A stretch of 55,959 bases of DNA, from contig NZ_JADEWT010000030.1 in the NCBI RefSeq assembly GCF_015207505.1, positions 1 to 55,959 of the forward strand. Direction: 5' to 3'. This DNA comes from Tychonema sp. LEGE 06208. Its GTDB lineage: Bacteria > Cyanobacteriota > Cyanobacteriia > Cyanobacteriales > Microcoleaceae. The first letter of the stretch is position 1; every line of letters starts with the position of its first letter. The translations under genes were made by a program, and so were the position numbers. Positions 25,255 to 33,541 of the stretch are shown piece by piece. The notes beneath the pieces are model-generated. The model saw only the letters and a program-made list of their open reading frames with translations, made no database searches and had not been told where the DNA came from.

Positions 25255-26387
25255 GTCGAATTTTATTGCTTGTAGAACAGAAAGAAAATCGCCGCTTGTT
25301 ATTAGAATGGCTGGCAGTTTACTATGAAATATTGCTGCCCAATTCAAAAGAAAATATTGACGATTTTTTAGGGTTAAATCAATCTTTCGATTTGGGGATA
25401 ATTGACGGTCAGGCTCTGAAAAACCACTGGCAATGGGTAGCTGCCAAAAAACAGGCAGAACACCCCCTATGTTTGCCTTTTCTTTTGATTACATCTCGCT
25501 CGGATGTAAAGATGGCAACGCAATTTATTTGGCAAACTATTGATGATTTAATTATTGCTCCGGTCGAAAAGATAGAATTGCAAGCGCGGGTGGAAATTTT
25601 GCTGCGATCGCGCCAGTTGTCTTTAACTCTCAAATTGTCTCACGACCAACTCGACCGCACTCTGCAAACAGCCCAAGAACTCAACGAGATGAAAACATCT
25701 TTGCTGTACATGATTGCTCACGACGTTCGCAATCCTTTGAACTTCATCCTCGGCACTACGCAAGTTCTGACTAAATACAAATCGACATTAACAGATGAGA
25801 AAACACAAGAAATGCTAGACAAAACTCAAGCAGCAGCAAAAAGCATCGATCGGTTATTAGATGACGTTTTGCTGCTGGGCAAAACTGAGTCGGGAAAAAT
25901 GGCGTTTTGCTTGCTACCGCTAGACTTAACAAAGCTTTGTGATGAGTTGGTAGCGGAATTTCAGAACAGCCTGAAGTTGAAGCCGCAAACTGAGCCGGTG
26001 ACGCTGGTTTTTGTGAATCACAGTCAATCGGCGATGGCTTGTTTGGAGGAAAGTTTGCTGCGGTGCATTCTCAGTAATTTGCTGTCAAATGCTATTAAAT
26101 ATTCTCCTCCTAATACTCAAGTAGTTTTTGAATTAAAAGTTACTGAGGTTGAGGTAATTTTTTCGGTACAAGATGCCGGAATTGGCATACCTTTGGCAGA
26201 CCAAGAACGGCTGTTTGATTCGTTTTACCGGGCGACAAATGTGGGTATAATTCCTGGTACTGGACTGGGGCTGAGTATTGTTAAAAAATGCGTGGACTTG
26301 CACGGTGGCGAAATTGTGTTGAGCAGTGAAGAGGGTGTCGGGAGTACGTTTACGGTAAGGCTGCCGATCGCCAAAATTGAAGAATAG
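25251..26387 (+). CDS. Sensor histidine kinase with an N-terminal degenerate receiver
   Basis: A 378-residue cytosolic hybrid kinase. Residues 1-120 form a receiver-like domain with Asp52 (LGIIDG), but the conserved Lys-Pro pair is Ala-Pro (LIIAPVEK, about 104), suggesting a pseudo-receiver. A short coiled coil leads to the HisKA domain with the phospho-accepting His157 (MIAHDVRNPLN). The HATPase domain shows the N box (NLLSNAIKYSPP), G1 (VQDAGIGIP) and G2 (GTGLGLSIVKK). The GTG start overlaps the stop of the preceding response regulator. Together with the KaiC-like gene this makes a three-gene signalling set. No membrane segment is visible, so any input is cytosolic or comes through the KaiC-like protein. 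Confidence 0.9.
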   Translation: MSRILLLVEQKENRRLLLEWLAVYYEILLPNSKENIDDFLGLNQSFDLGIIDGQALKNHWQWVAAKKQAEHPLCLPFLLITSRSDVKMATQFIWQTIDDLIIAPVEKIELQARVEILLRSRQLSLTLKLSHDQLDRTLQTAQELNEMKTSLLYMIAHDVRNPLNFILGTTQVLTKYKSTLTDEKTQEMLDKTQAAAKSIDRLLDDVLLLGKTESGKMAFCLLPLDLTKLCDELVAEFQNSLKLKPQTEPVTLVFVNHSQSAMACLEESLLRCILSNLLSNAIKYSPPNTQVVFELKVTEVEVIFSVQDAGIGIPLADQERLFDSFYRATNVGIIPGTGLGLSIVKKCVDLHGGEIVLSSEEGVGSTFTVRLPIAKIEE

Positions 26388-26390
26388 TAG

Positions 26391-26643
26391 ATGATTCGGC
26401 GGTTGAAACCGCCAGCAAGTCAAACGATGTCGGCCGGAGGCGACTGGTGCGTAAAGGAGATTCAAAACCCGGATTTGCTATAACAATTAGCAACTAATAA
26501 CTGATAACTGACAACTAGATGATTCGGCGGTTGAAACCGCGTCTACACAAACGATGTCGGCCTACGCCGACTGGTTCGTAAAGGGGATACAAAACCCATA
26601 TTTGCTATAACAACTAGCAACTAGCAACTGACAACTGACAACT
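26391..26643. repeat. Tandem ~128-bp direct repeat with GGCGGTTGAAACCGCC palindromes
   Basis: Copy 1 (26391-26518) and copy 2 (26519-26643) share the order ATGATTCGGCGGTTGAAACC, then CAAACGATGTCGGCC, TTGCTATAACAA and ACTGACAACT heptamers. Short hairpins lie in each (CGGCGGTTGAAACCGC). A partial relative occurs at about 33430-33490 after the mlaE gene. It follows the kinase gene and holds no gene. Confidence 0.8.
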
Positions 26644-26729
26644 AATACTAAATCTAGGTAACATACCCCCTTGATGATGGAACCGCGAAGACGCTTTAGG
26701 CGAAGTCGCGCGTCAGCGATCTTATCGCG

Positions 26730-26769
26730 AAGAGAAGAGAAGAGAAGAGAAGAGAAGAGAAGAGAAGAG
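26730..26769. repeat. Pentanucleotide tandem repeat, unit AGAGA
   Basis: Seven to eight copies of a 5-base unit lie between the direct repeats and the 3' end of the DALR gene. The preceding 60 bp contain a diverged GAACCGCGAAGACGC-type dispersed repeat. Confidence 0.85.
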
Positions 26770-26855
26770 TAAACAGAAAAGTCAGAATATACAGGAGTTG
26801 GAAAGCTCGGATTTGGTATTAGTTATTATTCTGATACAACATTGTGTGACTGCAA

Positions 26856-27710
26856 TCAAAGTTCTACGGGAGCAACGGCGTTCAATAATTCTTCTAGAAT
26901 AAATCGCAGCAAGGATTGAGTTGCTAATATTAAACCCAGTCTGGCTTGGGCGAGTTTTGGTGTTTCTGTTTTAACTTCGCCCCAAATCCGACATTGGCTG
27001 TAAAAAGTCTGAAATGCTTGGCTCAAATTATTAGCTGTTTTGAGATAATTGACTGGTTTTTGTTGGGTGCAATTATTCTGAAAAACTGGAGATAAATTGT
27101 CTAGGGCTGTGATTAGTTGCGAAATTAAAGTACGATCGCCCGGATGTACTAACCGCAGTTGCTGGCTGCTGTTGAGCCAGGGTATGGGATTTGGGGCCGC
27201 CAGCGACCAAATTTGCGGTGCTGTACGGACATCGGGTTGGGCGATCGAAATTAGGCGATCGCGGTGGGCCATTCGCAGCAGGGAACAGCAGCGGGCGTGG
27301 CTGTATTGAATGGGAAACAGTCGATCGCCTGACACAACAGGAGATAATATGCGAGATTCGGGATCTGGGAGGGAATTTTGAGCTAAACGCTGCAACCAGA
27401 GGGCTAAACCTGCATCAGTCAGCTCCAGCTCAATTATGCCCCCCGGTGCGACTTTAACGGCAAAATCTGGCTCGCACAGCGGTTTGAGAGTTTCGAGCAA
27501 CTCGGCGGCGATCGCCTGCGGTGTCTGTTGCCGAGTTTTAGCCAATTTCAGGGCGATCGCAGAGACGTACAGCACCCCGGCGCTATCTTTACCCCGATTT
27601 AACGGAATTTGTGCCAGTGTGTCCTGTTGGGCGATCGCGCCCTGCAATCTTAAGAGCAAAAAACACTTCACTGTAACTTCGGGGCACTGCTCCATATTTG
27701 GTGTATCCAT
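26856..27710 (-). CDS. DALR anticodon-binding domain protein (ArgRS-like, no catalytic core)
   Basis: A 284-residue protein that resembles the two ends of an arginyl-tRNA synthetase joined together. Residues about 15-110 look like the ArgRS N-terminal additional domain (YVSAIALKLAKTRQQTPQAI, FAVKVAPGGIIELEL). Residues about 135-284 look like the DALR anticodon-binding helical domain (PIQYSHARCCSLLRMAHRDR, LSQAFQTFYSQCRIW, ARLGLILATQSLLRFILEEL). The class I catalytic core with HIGH and KMSKS is absent. At this length it cannot charge tRNA. It may bind tRNA or have another role, but this is inference. Such stand-alone DALR proteins occur in cyanobacteria. It is divergent from the Crp/Fnr gene. 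Confidence 0.75.
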   Translation of the reverse strand: MDTPNMEQCPEVTVKCFLLLRLQGAIAQQDTLAQIPLNRGKDSAGVLYVSAIALKLAKTRQQTPQAIAAELLETLKPLCEPDFAVKVAPGGIIELELTDAGLALWLQRLAQNSLPDPESRILSPVVSGDRLFPIQYSHARCCSLLRMAHRDRLISIAQPDVRTAPQIWSLAAPNPIPWLNSSQQLRLVHPGDRTLISQLITALDNLSPVFQNNCTQQKPVNYLKTANNLSQAFQTFYSQCRIWGEVKTETPKLAQARLGLILATQSLLRFILEELLNAVAPVEL

Positions 27711-28064
27711 ATCGGCCCATCATTAGGTAAAAATTACTCTCTGAGTGTTACCGCTGGCGCTGTTGTTGTACGTTAAACTGCTGATATTACAGATGAGCGA
27801 TCGGCTCGCCCTGACCGGCTACATCCAATTAATCGACGTTTGAGCGATTTTTGGGCTACATAACAATAATTTACGTGAAACTCTTTGCTGAACTCTACCA
27901 TTTTTATGTATTTTTTGCTACATTGAATTTTAGGTAAAACTGAAAATAATCAGCACTGTTAAGAAGCGTGCAAGTTCGATCGGGGGTTGGTTGTCTCACT
28001 TTGTATCAGAATGCTGGCAGAAGCTGTTTTTCTAACTAATTAAATATATCCCAGAGCCTCACTT
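27711..28064. other. Divergent spacer upstream of the Crp/Fnr gene
   Basis: This 354-bp AT-rich region carries promoters for the two divergent genes. The only motif I can point to is a GTA-N8-TAC site (27908-27921). No small gene or RNA is evident. Confidence 0.4.
27908..27921 (+). promoter_or_regulatory. Candidate NtcA-type site GTA-N8-TAC
   Basis: GTATTTTTTGCTAC matches the NtcA nitrogen-control consensus exactly in its fixed positions. It lies about 144 bp upstream of the Crp/Fnr gene. A good TAN3T -10 element at the usual distance is not obvious, and several chance matches are expected in 56 kb, so confidence is low. Confidence 0.22.
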
Positions 28065-28898
28065 ATGCAATCAACTTCCACACATCTAGAGACGATCGAT
28101 CGACCTTTTATCACTTGGCAGCGAATTATCGACTGGGCCCAGGAACACTACCGCTGCCGGACTTTTAGCAAAGACGAAAAGATTCCCGCCAGACCCGGAC
28201 TGCTTTATTTAGTCCAGAAAGGTTCTGTGCGGCTTGTAGGTAGCGCTCAAGTTAGCGTCGGGGCGAAGCCGGGGCTAAAATCAGCTCGCAAAACTACAGA
28301 AGAAGCTTTTTTGGGCTTCGTCGGCGCGGGTCAACCTTTTGAGCTGGTTGCTCAGTCTCCGTTTACTCTCCAAGCTTTCGCTCATGCCGATCAAACTCAC
28401 GTAGTGTGGATGTATTGGCACGATTTGGATAATTGGCCTCACTTTCGCCGGGAAATTTTGGATGCGTTTCGCTACCAGCACCAGCGGAAACTCCTCTGGC
28501 TGAGCACTTTGGGACAGCGCCGGACGATCGACCGACTGCTGGGTTTTCTCACTTTGTTGATCGAAGAGTTCGGCGAACCTTACGTAAGTGAGGCAGAACC
28601 GGATGTGGTTCGGGGCTACAGGCTGCCTTGGGTATTGACTCACGCTCAAATTGGCAGCGCTATCGGCTCAACGCGGGTGACTGTGACGCGACTGATGGGC
28701 AAGTTGCGATCGAAAGGTTTGATTAATACTGAGGATGACAATTTAATTTGTTTGCCGACTAAGGCTAATCCCCAAAAAAGTAAAAATCAAAAGCAGGATG
28801 TAGAAGCATTCCTCGAAGAGGATATCGAAGATTCTCTAGAAGACGATATCGAAGATGATATCGAAGATGATATCGAAGACGATATCGAAGATTCTTGA
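28065..28898 (+). CDS. Crp/Fnr-family transcription regulator with an acidic repeat tail
   Basis: A 277-residue regulator. Residues about 30-125 form a cyclic-nucleotide-binding-like beta-roll (LYLVQKGSVRLVG; FVGAGQPFELVAQSPFTL). A dimerisation helix precedes the winged helix. The recognition region is LTHAQIGSAIGSTRVTVTRL followed by MGKLRSKGLI (about 210-240). The PEGELFGE motif that contacts cAMP phosphate is not recognisable, so the ligand is unclear. After LICLPT the protein ends in about 25 residues of DIED/LEDD repeats, encoded by a 12-base tandem array, giving a highly acidic tail. It is transcribed away from the DALR gene. Confidence 0.87.
   Translation: MQSTSTHLETIDRPFITWQRIIDWAQEHYRCRTFSKDEKIPARPGLLYLVQKGSVRLVGSAQVSVGAKPGLKSARKTTEEAFLGFVGAGQPFELVAQSPFTLQAFAHADQTHVVWMYWHDLDNWPHFRREILDAFRYQHQRKLLWLSTLGQRRTIDRLLGFLTLLIEEFGEPYVSEAEPDVVRGYRLPWVLTHAQIGSAIGSTRVTVTRLMGKLRSKGLINTEDDNLICLPTKANPQKSKNQKQDVEAFLEEDIEDSLEDDIEDDIEDDIEDDIEDS
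28820..28895 (+). repeat. 12-bp coding tandem repeat, unit GATATCGAAGAT
   Basis: Five to six near-identical 12-base units encode Asp-Ile-Glu-Asp repeats at the end of the Crp/Fnr gene. The unit length keeps frame, so copy number can change tail length without disrupting the protein. Confidence 0.9.
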
Positions 28899-29525
28899 TA
28901 AAATCTTCCGGGCCAGTGTCAGAAACAGCGTTTAGCTATTATATCAACCGCACCAGAGGGCGGGGAAGTTGTTCTCGCATTGCACGCCGATGCCGTCGAT
29001 TGCTTCTGCTTTGGATCTAAACTAAAGCGTTATTTTGCAACGAAAATTCAAGGCTTTCTTCCCTCTTGTTTCTTCCTTCTTCCATTTCTCTTCTTGTCTC
29101 TTTTTACCCGAAGAACAACTGGTAGAGTGTAGCCGAAGGAAGCCGAAGCGAGCCTCCTTCCTGATGACCAATGAGTGTTGAGTGTTGAGTGTTGAGTGTT
29201 GAGTGTTGAGTGTTGAGTGTTGAGTGTTAGTTGTTAGTTGTTATTGGGAATTGAGAAGTGGGCGGAGCCAAGCGGAGGGATTGGGAATTCGTAGCAAGTA
29301 ACCAATAACCAATAACCAATAACCAATAACCAATAACCAATAACCAATAACCAATAACCAATAACCAGTAACCAATAACCAATAACCAATAACCAATAAC
29401 CAATAACCAATAACCAATAACTAATGACTAATGACTAATGACTAATGACTAATGACCAATGACTAATGACTAATGACTTCTTCGGTGTACGATGAATAGT
29501 GTAAACTTTTCCCGTTCTCTATCTT
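28899..29525. repeat. Spacer dominated by heptanucleotide arrays
   Basis: Three heptamer arrays lie in series: GAGTGTT (about 29169-29237), AATAACC (about 29297-29422, some 17 copies) and AATGACT (about 29421-29479). No gene is seen in the 627 bp. The last array ends about 50 bp before the mtnX start. Confidence 0.9.
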
Positions 29526-29537
29526 GTGCGACTGACA

Positions 29538-30206
29538 ATGACTGATGACAAGCAAAATTCTCCAATTCCGAACGATCGGCAACGGGTGGTATTCTGCGAT
29601 TTTGACGGCACGATCACTGTTGAAGAAACTTTTGTGGCAATGCTGAAGCATTTTGCACCGGAATTATCGTCTCAACTAATGCCGGAAATGTACGCAAGAA
29701 GGCTGAGTTTGCGATCGGGTGTGCGGCAGTTACTAGAGTCTATTTCTTCGGAACGTTACGGGGAAATTGTGGAATTTTCTAGGGGACAACTGATGCGACC
29801 GGGATTGGTGGAATTGCTGGATTTTTTGGACCAGCAAAAGGTGGATTTTGCGATCGTTTCTGGCGGTTTACGGATTATGGTAGAGGCGGTTATGGGTGAT
29901 TTGGCACACCGGGCGATCGCTATTTACGCCGTGGATCTGGACTCTAGCGGCCCTCGCTTGCAAGTCAATTCTGAGTTTGAAGGAGATGCAGAATTGGTGT
30001 CTAAGGTGCGGGTAATGCGCCGTCACCCTGCAAAGGAACAGGTGGCAATTGGAGATTCGCTGACGGATTTTAATATGGCTTTGCAGGCTTCGTCTGTGTT
30101 TGCACGCGATCGGCTTGCCGAGTATCTAGACGAACAGCAAAAGCCTTATACTAAATGGGATAATTTTTTTGACGTGTTGGAAAATTTGTCCCAGAAATGG
30201 AGTTGA
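29538..30206 (+). CDS. mtnX: 2-hydroxy-3-keto-5-methylthiopentenyl-1-phosphate phosphatase (MtnX)
   Basis: A HAD-superfamily phosphatase of about 222 residues. Motif I is FCDFDGTITVEE (Asp21, Asp23), motif II lies in VDFAIVSGGL, and motif III/IV is AIGDSLTDFNMA. These together with the length match MtnX. It dephosphorylates the enol intermediate of the methionine-salvage pathway, in the cytosol. The neighbouring mtnB on the same strand supports the pathway. I chose the ATG at 29538; an in-frame GTG lies 12 bases upstream (29526) and neither has a clear ribosome-binding site. Other HAD phosphatases (for example phosphoserine phosphatase) are less likely given the neighbour. Confidence 0.85.
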   Translation: MTDDKQNSPIPNDRQRVVFCDFDGTITVEETFVAMLKHFAPELSSQLMPEMYARRLSLRSGVRQLLESISSERYGEIVEFSRGQLMRPGLVELLDFLDQQKVDFAIVSGGLRIMVEAVMGDLAHRAIAIYAVDLDSSGPRLQVNSEFEGDAELVSKVRVMRRHPAKEQVAIGDSLTDFNMALQASSVFARDRLAEYLDEQQKPYTKWDNFFDVLENLSQKWS

Positions 30207-30345
30207 AACTATAGCCTTTCTCAGGTGAATTAGATTCTCTTGGGCATTGGGCAAACAGGGCATTGGGCATTGGTGTTTCCTGTTCGTAGAAGGGAATTGT
30301 GAATTACTTTCTTCGTACCTCACTCTGCGGTATGTGTATTGGTAA

Positions 30346-30362
30346 GGTGCACATTGTGCACC
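30346..30362. promoter_or_regulatory. Palindrome GGTGCACATTGTGCACC upstream of mtnB
   Basis: Perfect 7-base arms around ATT lie 72 bp before the mtnB start. It could be an operator or just a small repeat; no regulator can be assigned. Confidence 0.25.
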
Positions 30363-30433
30363 ATACATTTAAATAGACTAGCGCAATTCTGATTAACGTA
30401 AAAGCTGGATAAAAAACTGAGGATTTGCAAAGA

Positions 30434-31063
30434 ATGAGTGGCGATTTGAGACCGGATTTAATTGCAGCAGCCAAACATTTTTACGATCGCGGTTGGATGG
30501 TGGGGACTGCTGGCAATCTTTCGGCCCGCTTACCAGATGGCAGTTTTTGGATTACTGCTAGTGGTCGCGCGAAAGGGCAGTTGACTGAAGTAGATTTTAT
30601 CAGAATGAGCTCCGAGGGTGCGATCGTCGAGCAGCCTGTTCCCGACAGCCGCCCTTCCGCCGAAACCAGCATTCATTTAGCCGTTTACAATAGTTTTCCA
30701 GACGCTAAAGCTTGCTATCACGTCCACTCCATCGAAGCAAATTTAGTTTCTCGGCTAACCGAAGGCGATGCAGTGCCTTTACCCGCGATCGAAATGCTCA
30801 AAGGTTTGGGCGTGTGGGAGGAAAACCCCCAAGTGGCGATACCCCTATTTGCAAATTATTTGGAAGTGCCTAAGATAGCCAAGGAAATCTGCGAATACTT
30901 TGCCATTTGTGCACCCTCTGTACCAGCTTTACTAATTCGCGATCACGGCATCACAGTCTGGGCAGACTCGCCAGCCGCCGCCTACAATTACGTAGAAATT
31001 GTAGAGTACATTTTTCGATACACGATCGCAGCCCGCCAATTAAATTTAGATTTGAAATATTAG
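30434..31063 (+). CDS. mtnB: Methylthioribulose-1-phosphate dehydratase (MtnB)
   Basis: A class II aldolase-fold enzyme of about 209 residues that dehydrates 5-methylthioribulose-1-phosphate in methionine salvage. Seen are the N-terminal GWMVGTAGNLSARL, the metal-ligand motif CYHVHS, and the later RDHGITVW histidine. Together they supply the zinc site. WITASGRAKGQLT is typical of MtnB. The start is ATG at 30434; an in-frame TTG at 30425 is possible. It lies 227 bp after mtnX on the same strand, separated by a GGGCATT tract and a palindrome. No other mtn genes are in the window, so the pathway must be completed elsewhere. Confidence 0.9.
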   Translation: MSGDLRPDLIAAAKHFYDRGWMVGTAGNLSARLPDGSFWITASGRAKGQLTEVDFIRMSSEGAIVEQPVPDSRPSAETSIHLAVYNSFPDAKACYHVHSIEANLVSRLTEGDAVPLPAIEMLKGLGVWEENPQVAIPLFANYLEVPKIAKEICEYFAICAPSVPALLIRDHGITVWADSPAAAYNYVEIVEYIFRYTIAARQLNLDLKY

Positions 31064-31207
31064 ATATGAATTTAGGAAATTCCTAAACGCAAAATCTAAT
31101 ATATCTAGGGTGTTTCGGGTGTACCTTACCGCTAAGTATCGTATCAAACACTTTTGATTTCAAAAGTGTAGCCAACAAGCAAATATCCAAAAAAGGAAAC
31201 AAAAATT

Positions 31208-32242
31208 ATGTCTAAATATAACAGAGTTTTATCCATAGACGGAGGCGGAATCAGAGGAATTATCCCCGCACAAGTTGCAGTTAGCATCGAGTCAAAGCTG
31301 CAACAGAAAAGCGGCAACCCAGATGCGAGAATAGCTGACTATTTCGATTTAATCGCCGGCACGAGTGCGGGAGGAATTTTAACTTGTATCTATTTATTTC
31401 CCGATCCCAAAAATCCCAGCAGACCTCGGTGGTCTGCCCTAGACGCTGTTAATTTTTCAATCAACAGCGGCCGCGACGTTTTTAAAAGTTCATTTTGGCA
31501 AAAAGTTCGCTCTATAGACGGTTTGATAGATGAGAAATATCCCAGCCCTCCGTTAGAAGAATTCTTTCGGAAAAACTTTAGTGATTGCCAACTCAGCCAA
31601 CTGCTGAAACCTTGTTTAATTTCCAGTTACGACGTGGAAAGAAGAAAAGCTAATTTTTTCAACCAAATGGATGCGAAACAACATCCCGAAGCTGACTATT
31701 TTATCAGAGATGTTGCCCGAGCCACATCGGCCGCTCCCACTTACTTTGAAATTCCCAAAATTTACTCTTTGACAAACGAATGCTACGCTTTAATTGACGG
31801 GGGAGTATTCGCAAACAATCCGGCACTTTGCGCCTATGCGGAAGTGAGAAATAAATTCACATTTTCCGACGATCGCCCAGAGAGAGGCCCGACAGCAAAA
31901 GATATGGTCATTTTATCTTTGGGGACGGGAGAAGCTCAGAAAAAATATCCCTACGAAGAAGTGAAAAATTGGGGTCAAATTGAGTGGGTTGAGCCTTTGA
32001 TTAATATCATGATGACGGGAGTTGCTGAAACTGTAAATTATCAATTGTTCCAAATTTATGATGCGATTGAAAGACCAAATCAATATTTGAGAATTACTCC
32101 CGATTTGAACCACGAACCACCGCTGCGGATTGATGATGCTTCGGAAGAGAGGATATTGGATTTGGTGAGAATTGGTAAGGATCAAGCCGAAAAGCATGAC
32201 GAAGAGTTGGATAAGTTTATCGACTTGTTGCTTGCCGAGTAG
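31208..32242 (+). CDS. Patatin-like phospholipase
   Basis: A 344-residue patatin-family acyl hydrolase. It has the oxyanion-hole glycines DGGGIRG (11-17), the nucleophile elbow GTSAG (Ser53) and the catalytic Asp197 in DGGVFANNP. With both dyad residues present it should release fatty acids from membrane lipids. There is no signal peptide. A strong AAGGAAA precedes the ATG. Patatins also act as effectors of CBASS defence (CapV), but no nucleotide cyclase or accessory gene is adjacent, so a housekeeping lipid role is more likely. Confidence 0.9.
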   Translation: MSKYNRVLSIDGGGIRGIIPAQVAVSIESKLQQKSGNPDARIADYFDLIAGTSAGGILTCIYLFPDPKNPSRPRWSALDAVNFSINSGRDVFKSSFWQKVRSIDGLIDEKYPSPPLEEFFRKNFSDCQLSQLLKPCLISSYDVERRKANFFNQMDAKQHPEADYFIRDVARATSAAPTYFEIPKIYSLTNECYALIDGGVFANNPALCAYAEVRNKFTFSDDRPERGPTAKDMVILSLGTGEAQKKYPYEEVKNWGQIEWVEPLINIMMTGVAETVNYQLFQIYDAIERPNQYLRITPDLNHEPPLRIDDASEERILDLVRIGKDQAEKHDEELDKFIDLLLAE

Positions 32243-32608
32243 CCATCAAATTTTAGATTTTGGATTTGAGACTTGAGATTTGACAATTGGGAAAAACTGA
32301 GGATGACCACAAAACTAATCAGTCTCAATCTAAAATTTAAAATGGTATAACCTACCAACGGCAAGGCTGGCAGACTAAAAATATGTTGACAAATCGCGCA
32401 GTAATTGCTGTAGAATTGGGTAAGTCTCTATTTAGCAATTATTTGCCCTGTTTGTAATTAATCGCGAGCTGTCAATAATATCGTTTCTGGTTGCATCGGA
32501 ATAATAAAATCGAGTCAACAGTTAACACTCAACCATTCAGTTTTTCGACCCGCCAGTCAACAGTCAACAGTCAACAGTCACCTGACGGTGCAACCGGAAT
32601 TGATATAA
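32243..32608. other. Spacer upstream of the MlaE-type gene
   Basis: The spacer contains a weak promoter-like TTGACA (32386-32391) with a downstream TAGAAT (19-bp gap), then the third MITE-like element, which runs to the next start codon. No gene is seen. Confidence 0.4.
32478..32606. mobile_element. MITE-like element, copy 3 (diverged)
   Basis: A 129-bp element has ends ATATCGTTTCTGGTTGCATC (left) and, reverse complemented, ATATCAATTCCGGTTGCACC (right). These ends are related to copies 1 and 2. The interior differs and includes AACAGTC heptamers. Its right end stops three bases before the TTG start of the permease gene. Confidence 0.6.
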
Positions 32609-33424
32609 TTGGTTAAAAAATACCAAGAAAAGCGCGATCGACATTTAGATGAAACCTTCAATAACAGGTGGTTTCAGCGGTTTTTAGTGACGCTGTTCCT
32701 GGGCGGTCAAGTGCTGCTGCGGATACTCCAATGCAAAATTGACCGCCGCAAAATCATGGAACATTTAGTAACAGTAGGCCTGGATTCTTTGCGTTCAGTG
32801 CTGCTAATAGCCTTTTTTGCGGGCATGATTTTTACTGTTCAATCGGCCAGAGAATTGATTCGGTTTGGGGCGATTGGGGCGGTGGGAGGTGCTTTTGCTC
32901 TGGCATTTTGCCGGGAATTAGCACCGGTTTTAACGGCGGGCGTGGTGGCGGGACAAGTAGGTTCGGCCTTTGCCGCAGAGATAGGAGAAATGCAGGTGAC
33001 GGAACAAATAGATGCCCTGTATATGTTGAGAACAAATCCAGTTGATTATTTAGTAGTGCCGAGGGTGATAGCTTGCTGCATCATGCTGCCGATTTTAACA
33101 ATTTTTGCGGTAGCGGTGGGGATTTTGGGCGGGCTGTTTGTGGCGGCTTATTTTTACGAGTTGGAACCGTCGGTATTTTTGGAATCGGTGCGGACTTTTT
33201 TGGGGCCTTGGGATTTAGTAACTGTGGCGATTAAGAGTTTTATTTTTGGGTTGATTATTGCCCTTGTCGGTTGCGGTTGGGGGTTGACAACGGCGGGCGG
33301 TGGGAAAGGGGTAGGTCAAGCTGCAACGGCGGCGGTGGTGACTTCTTGGGTGTTTATTTTTGTGGCGGATTTCTTTTTATCGCTGTTGATGTTTCACGAG
33401 TTGGGAATTACGAGAAGCGGGTAA
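32609..33424 (+). CDS. MlaE/YrbE-family lipid ABC transporter permease
   Basis: A 271-residue integral membrane protein with five to six hydrophobic helices. It has the MlaE signatures LIAFFAGMIFTVQSARELIR, CRELAPVLTAGVVAGQVGSA and EIGEMQVTEQIDALYMLRTN. MlaE permeases work with an MCE-domain substrate-binding protein and an ATPase to move phospholipids between inner and outer membranes; neither partner gene is here. The start is uncertain. The TTG at 32609 is at the edge of MITE-like copy 3 and has no ribosome-binding site. The next in-frame ATG (32756) would cut off RWFQRFLVTLFLGGQVLLRI, which belongs to the family, so an upstream start is needed. Confidence 0.85.
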   Translation: MVKKYQEKRDRHLDETFNNRWFQRFLVTLFLGGQVLLRILQCKIDRRKIMEHLVTVGLDSLRSVLLIAFFAGMIFTVQSARELIRFGAIGAVGGAFALAFCRELAPVLTAGVVAGQVGSAFAAEIGEMQVTEQIDALYMLRTNPVDYLVVPRVIACCIMLPILTIFAVAVGILGGLFVAAYFYELEPSVFLESVRTFLGPWDLVTVAIKSFIFGLIIALVGCGWGLTTAGGGKGVGQAATAAVVTSWVFIFVADFFLSLLMFHELGITRSG

Positions 33425-33541
33425 TTGTTGGTAGAAGACTCGGCGGTTTAAACCGCGTTTACACAGACAAAACCCGGATGGTGCGTGGGTTGAAGAAATA
33501 ACTACATAAACTAACTTCGTAGTGAGGATTTTAGTTTTTCT

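Noticed and set aside
29297..29479. CRISPR-like appearance of regular repeats
   Set aside because: Units are 7 bp, contiguous and without spacers; no cas genes are present.
31208..32242. Patatin as a CBASS effector (CapV-like)
   Set aside because: No cyclic-nucleotide synthase, E1/E2 or HORMA gene is adjacent; the neighbours are metabolic and transport genes.
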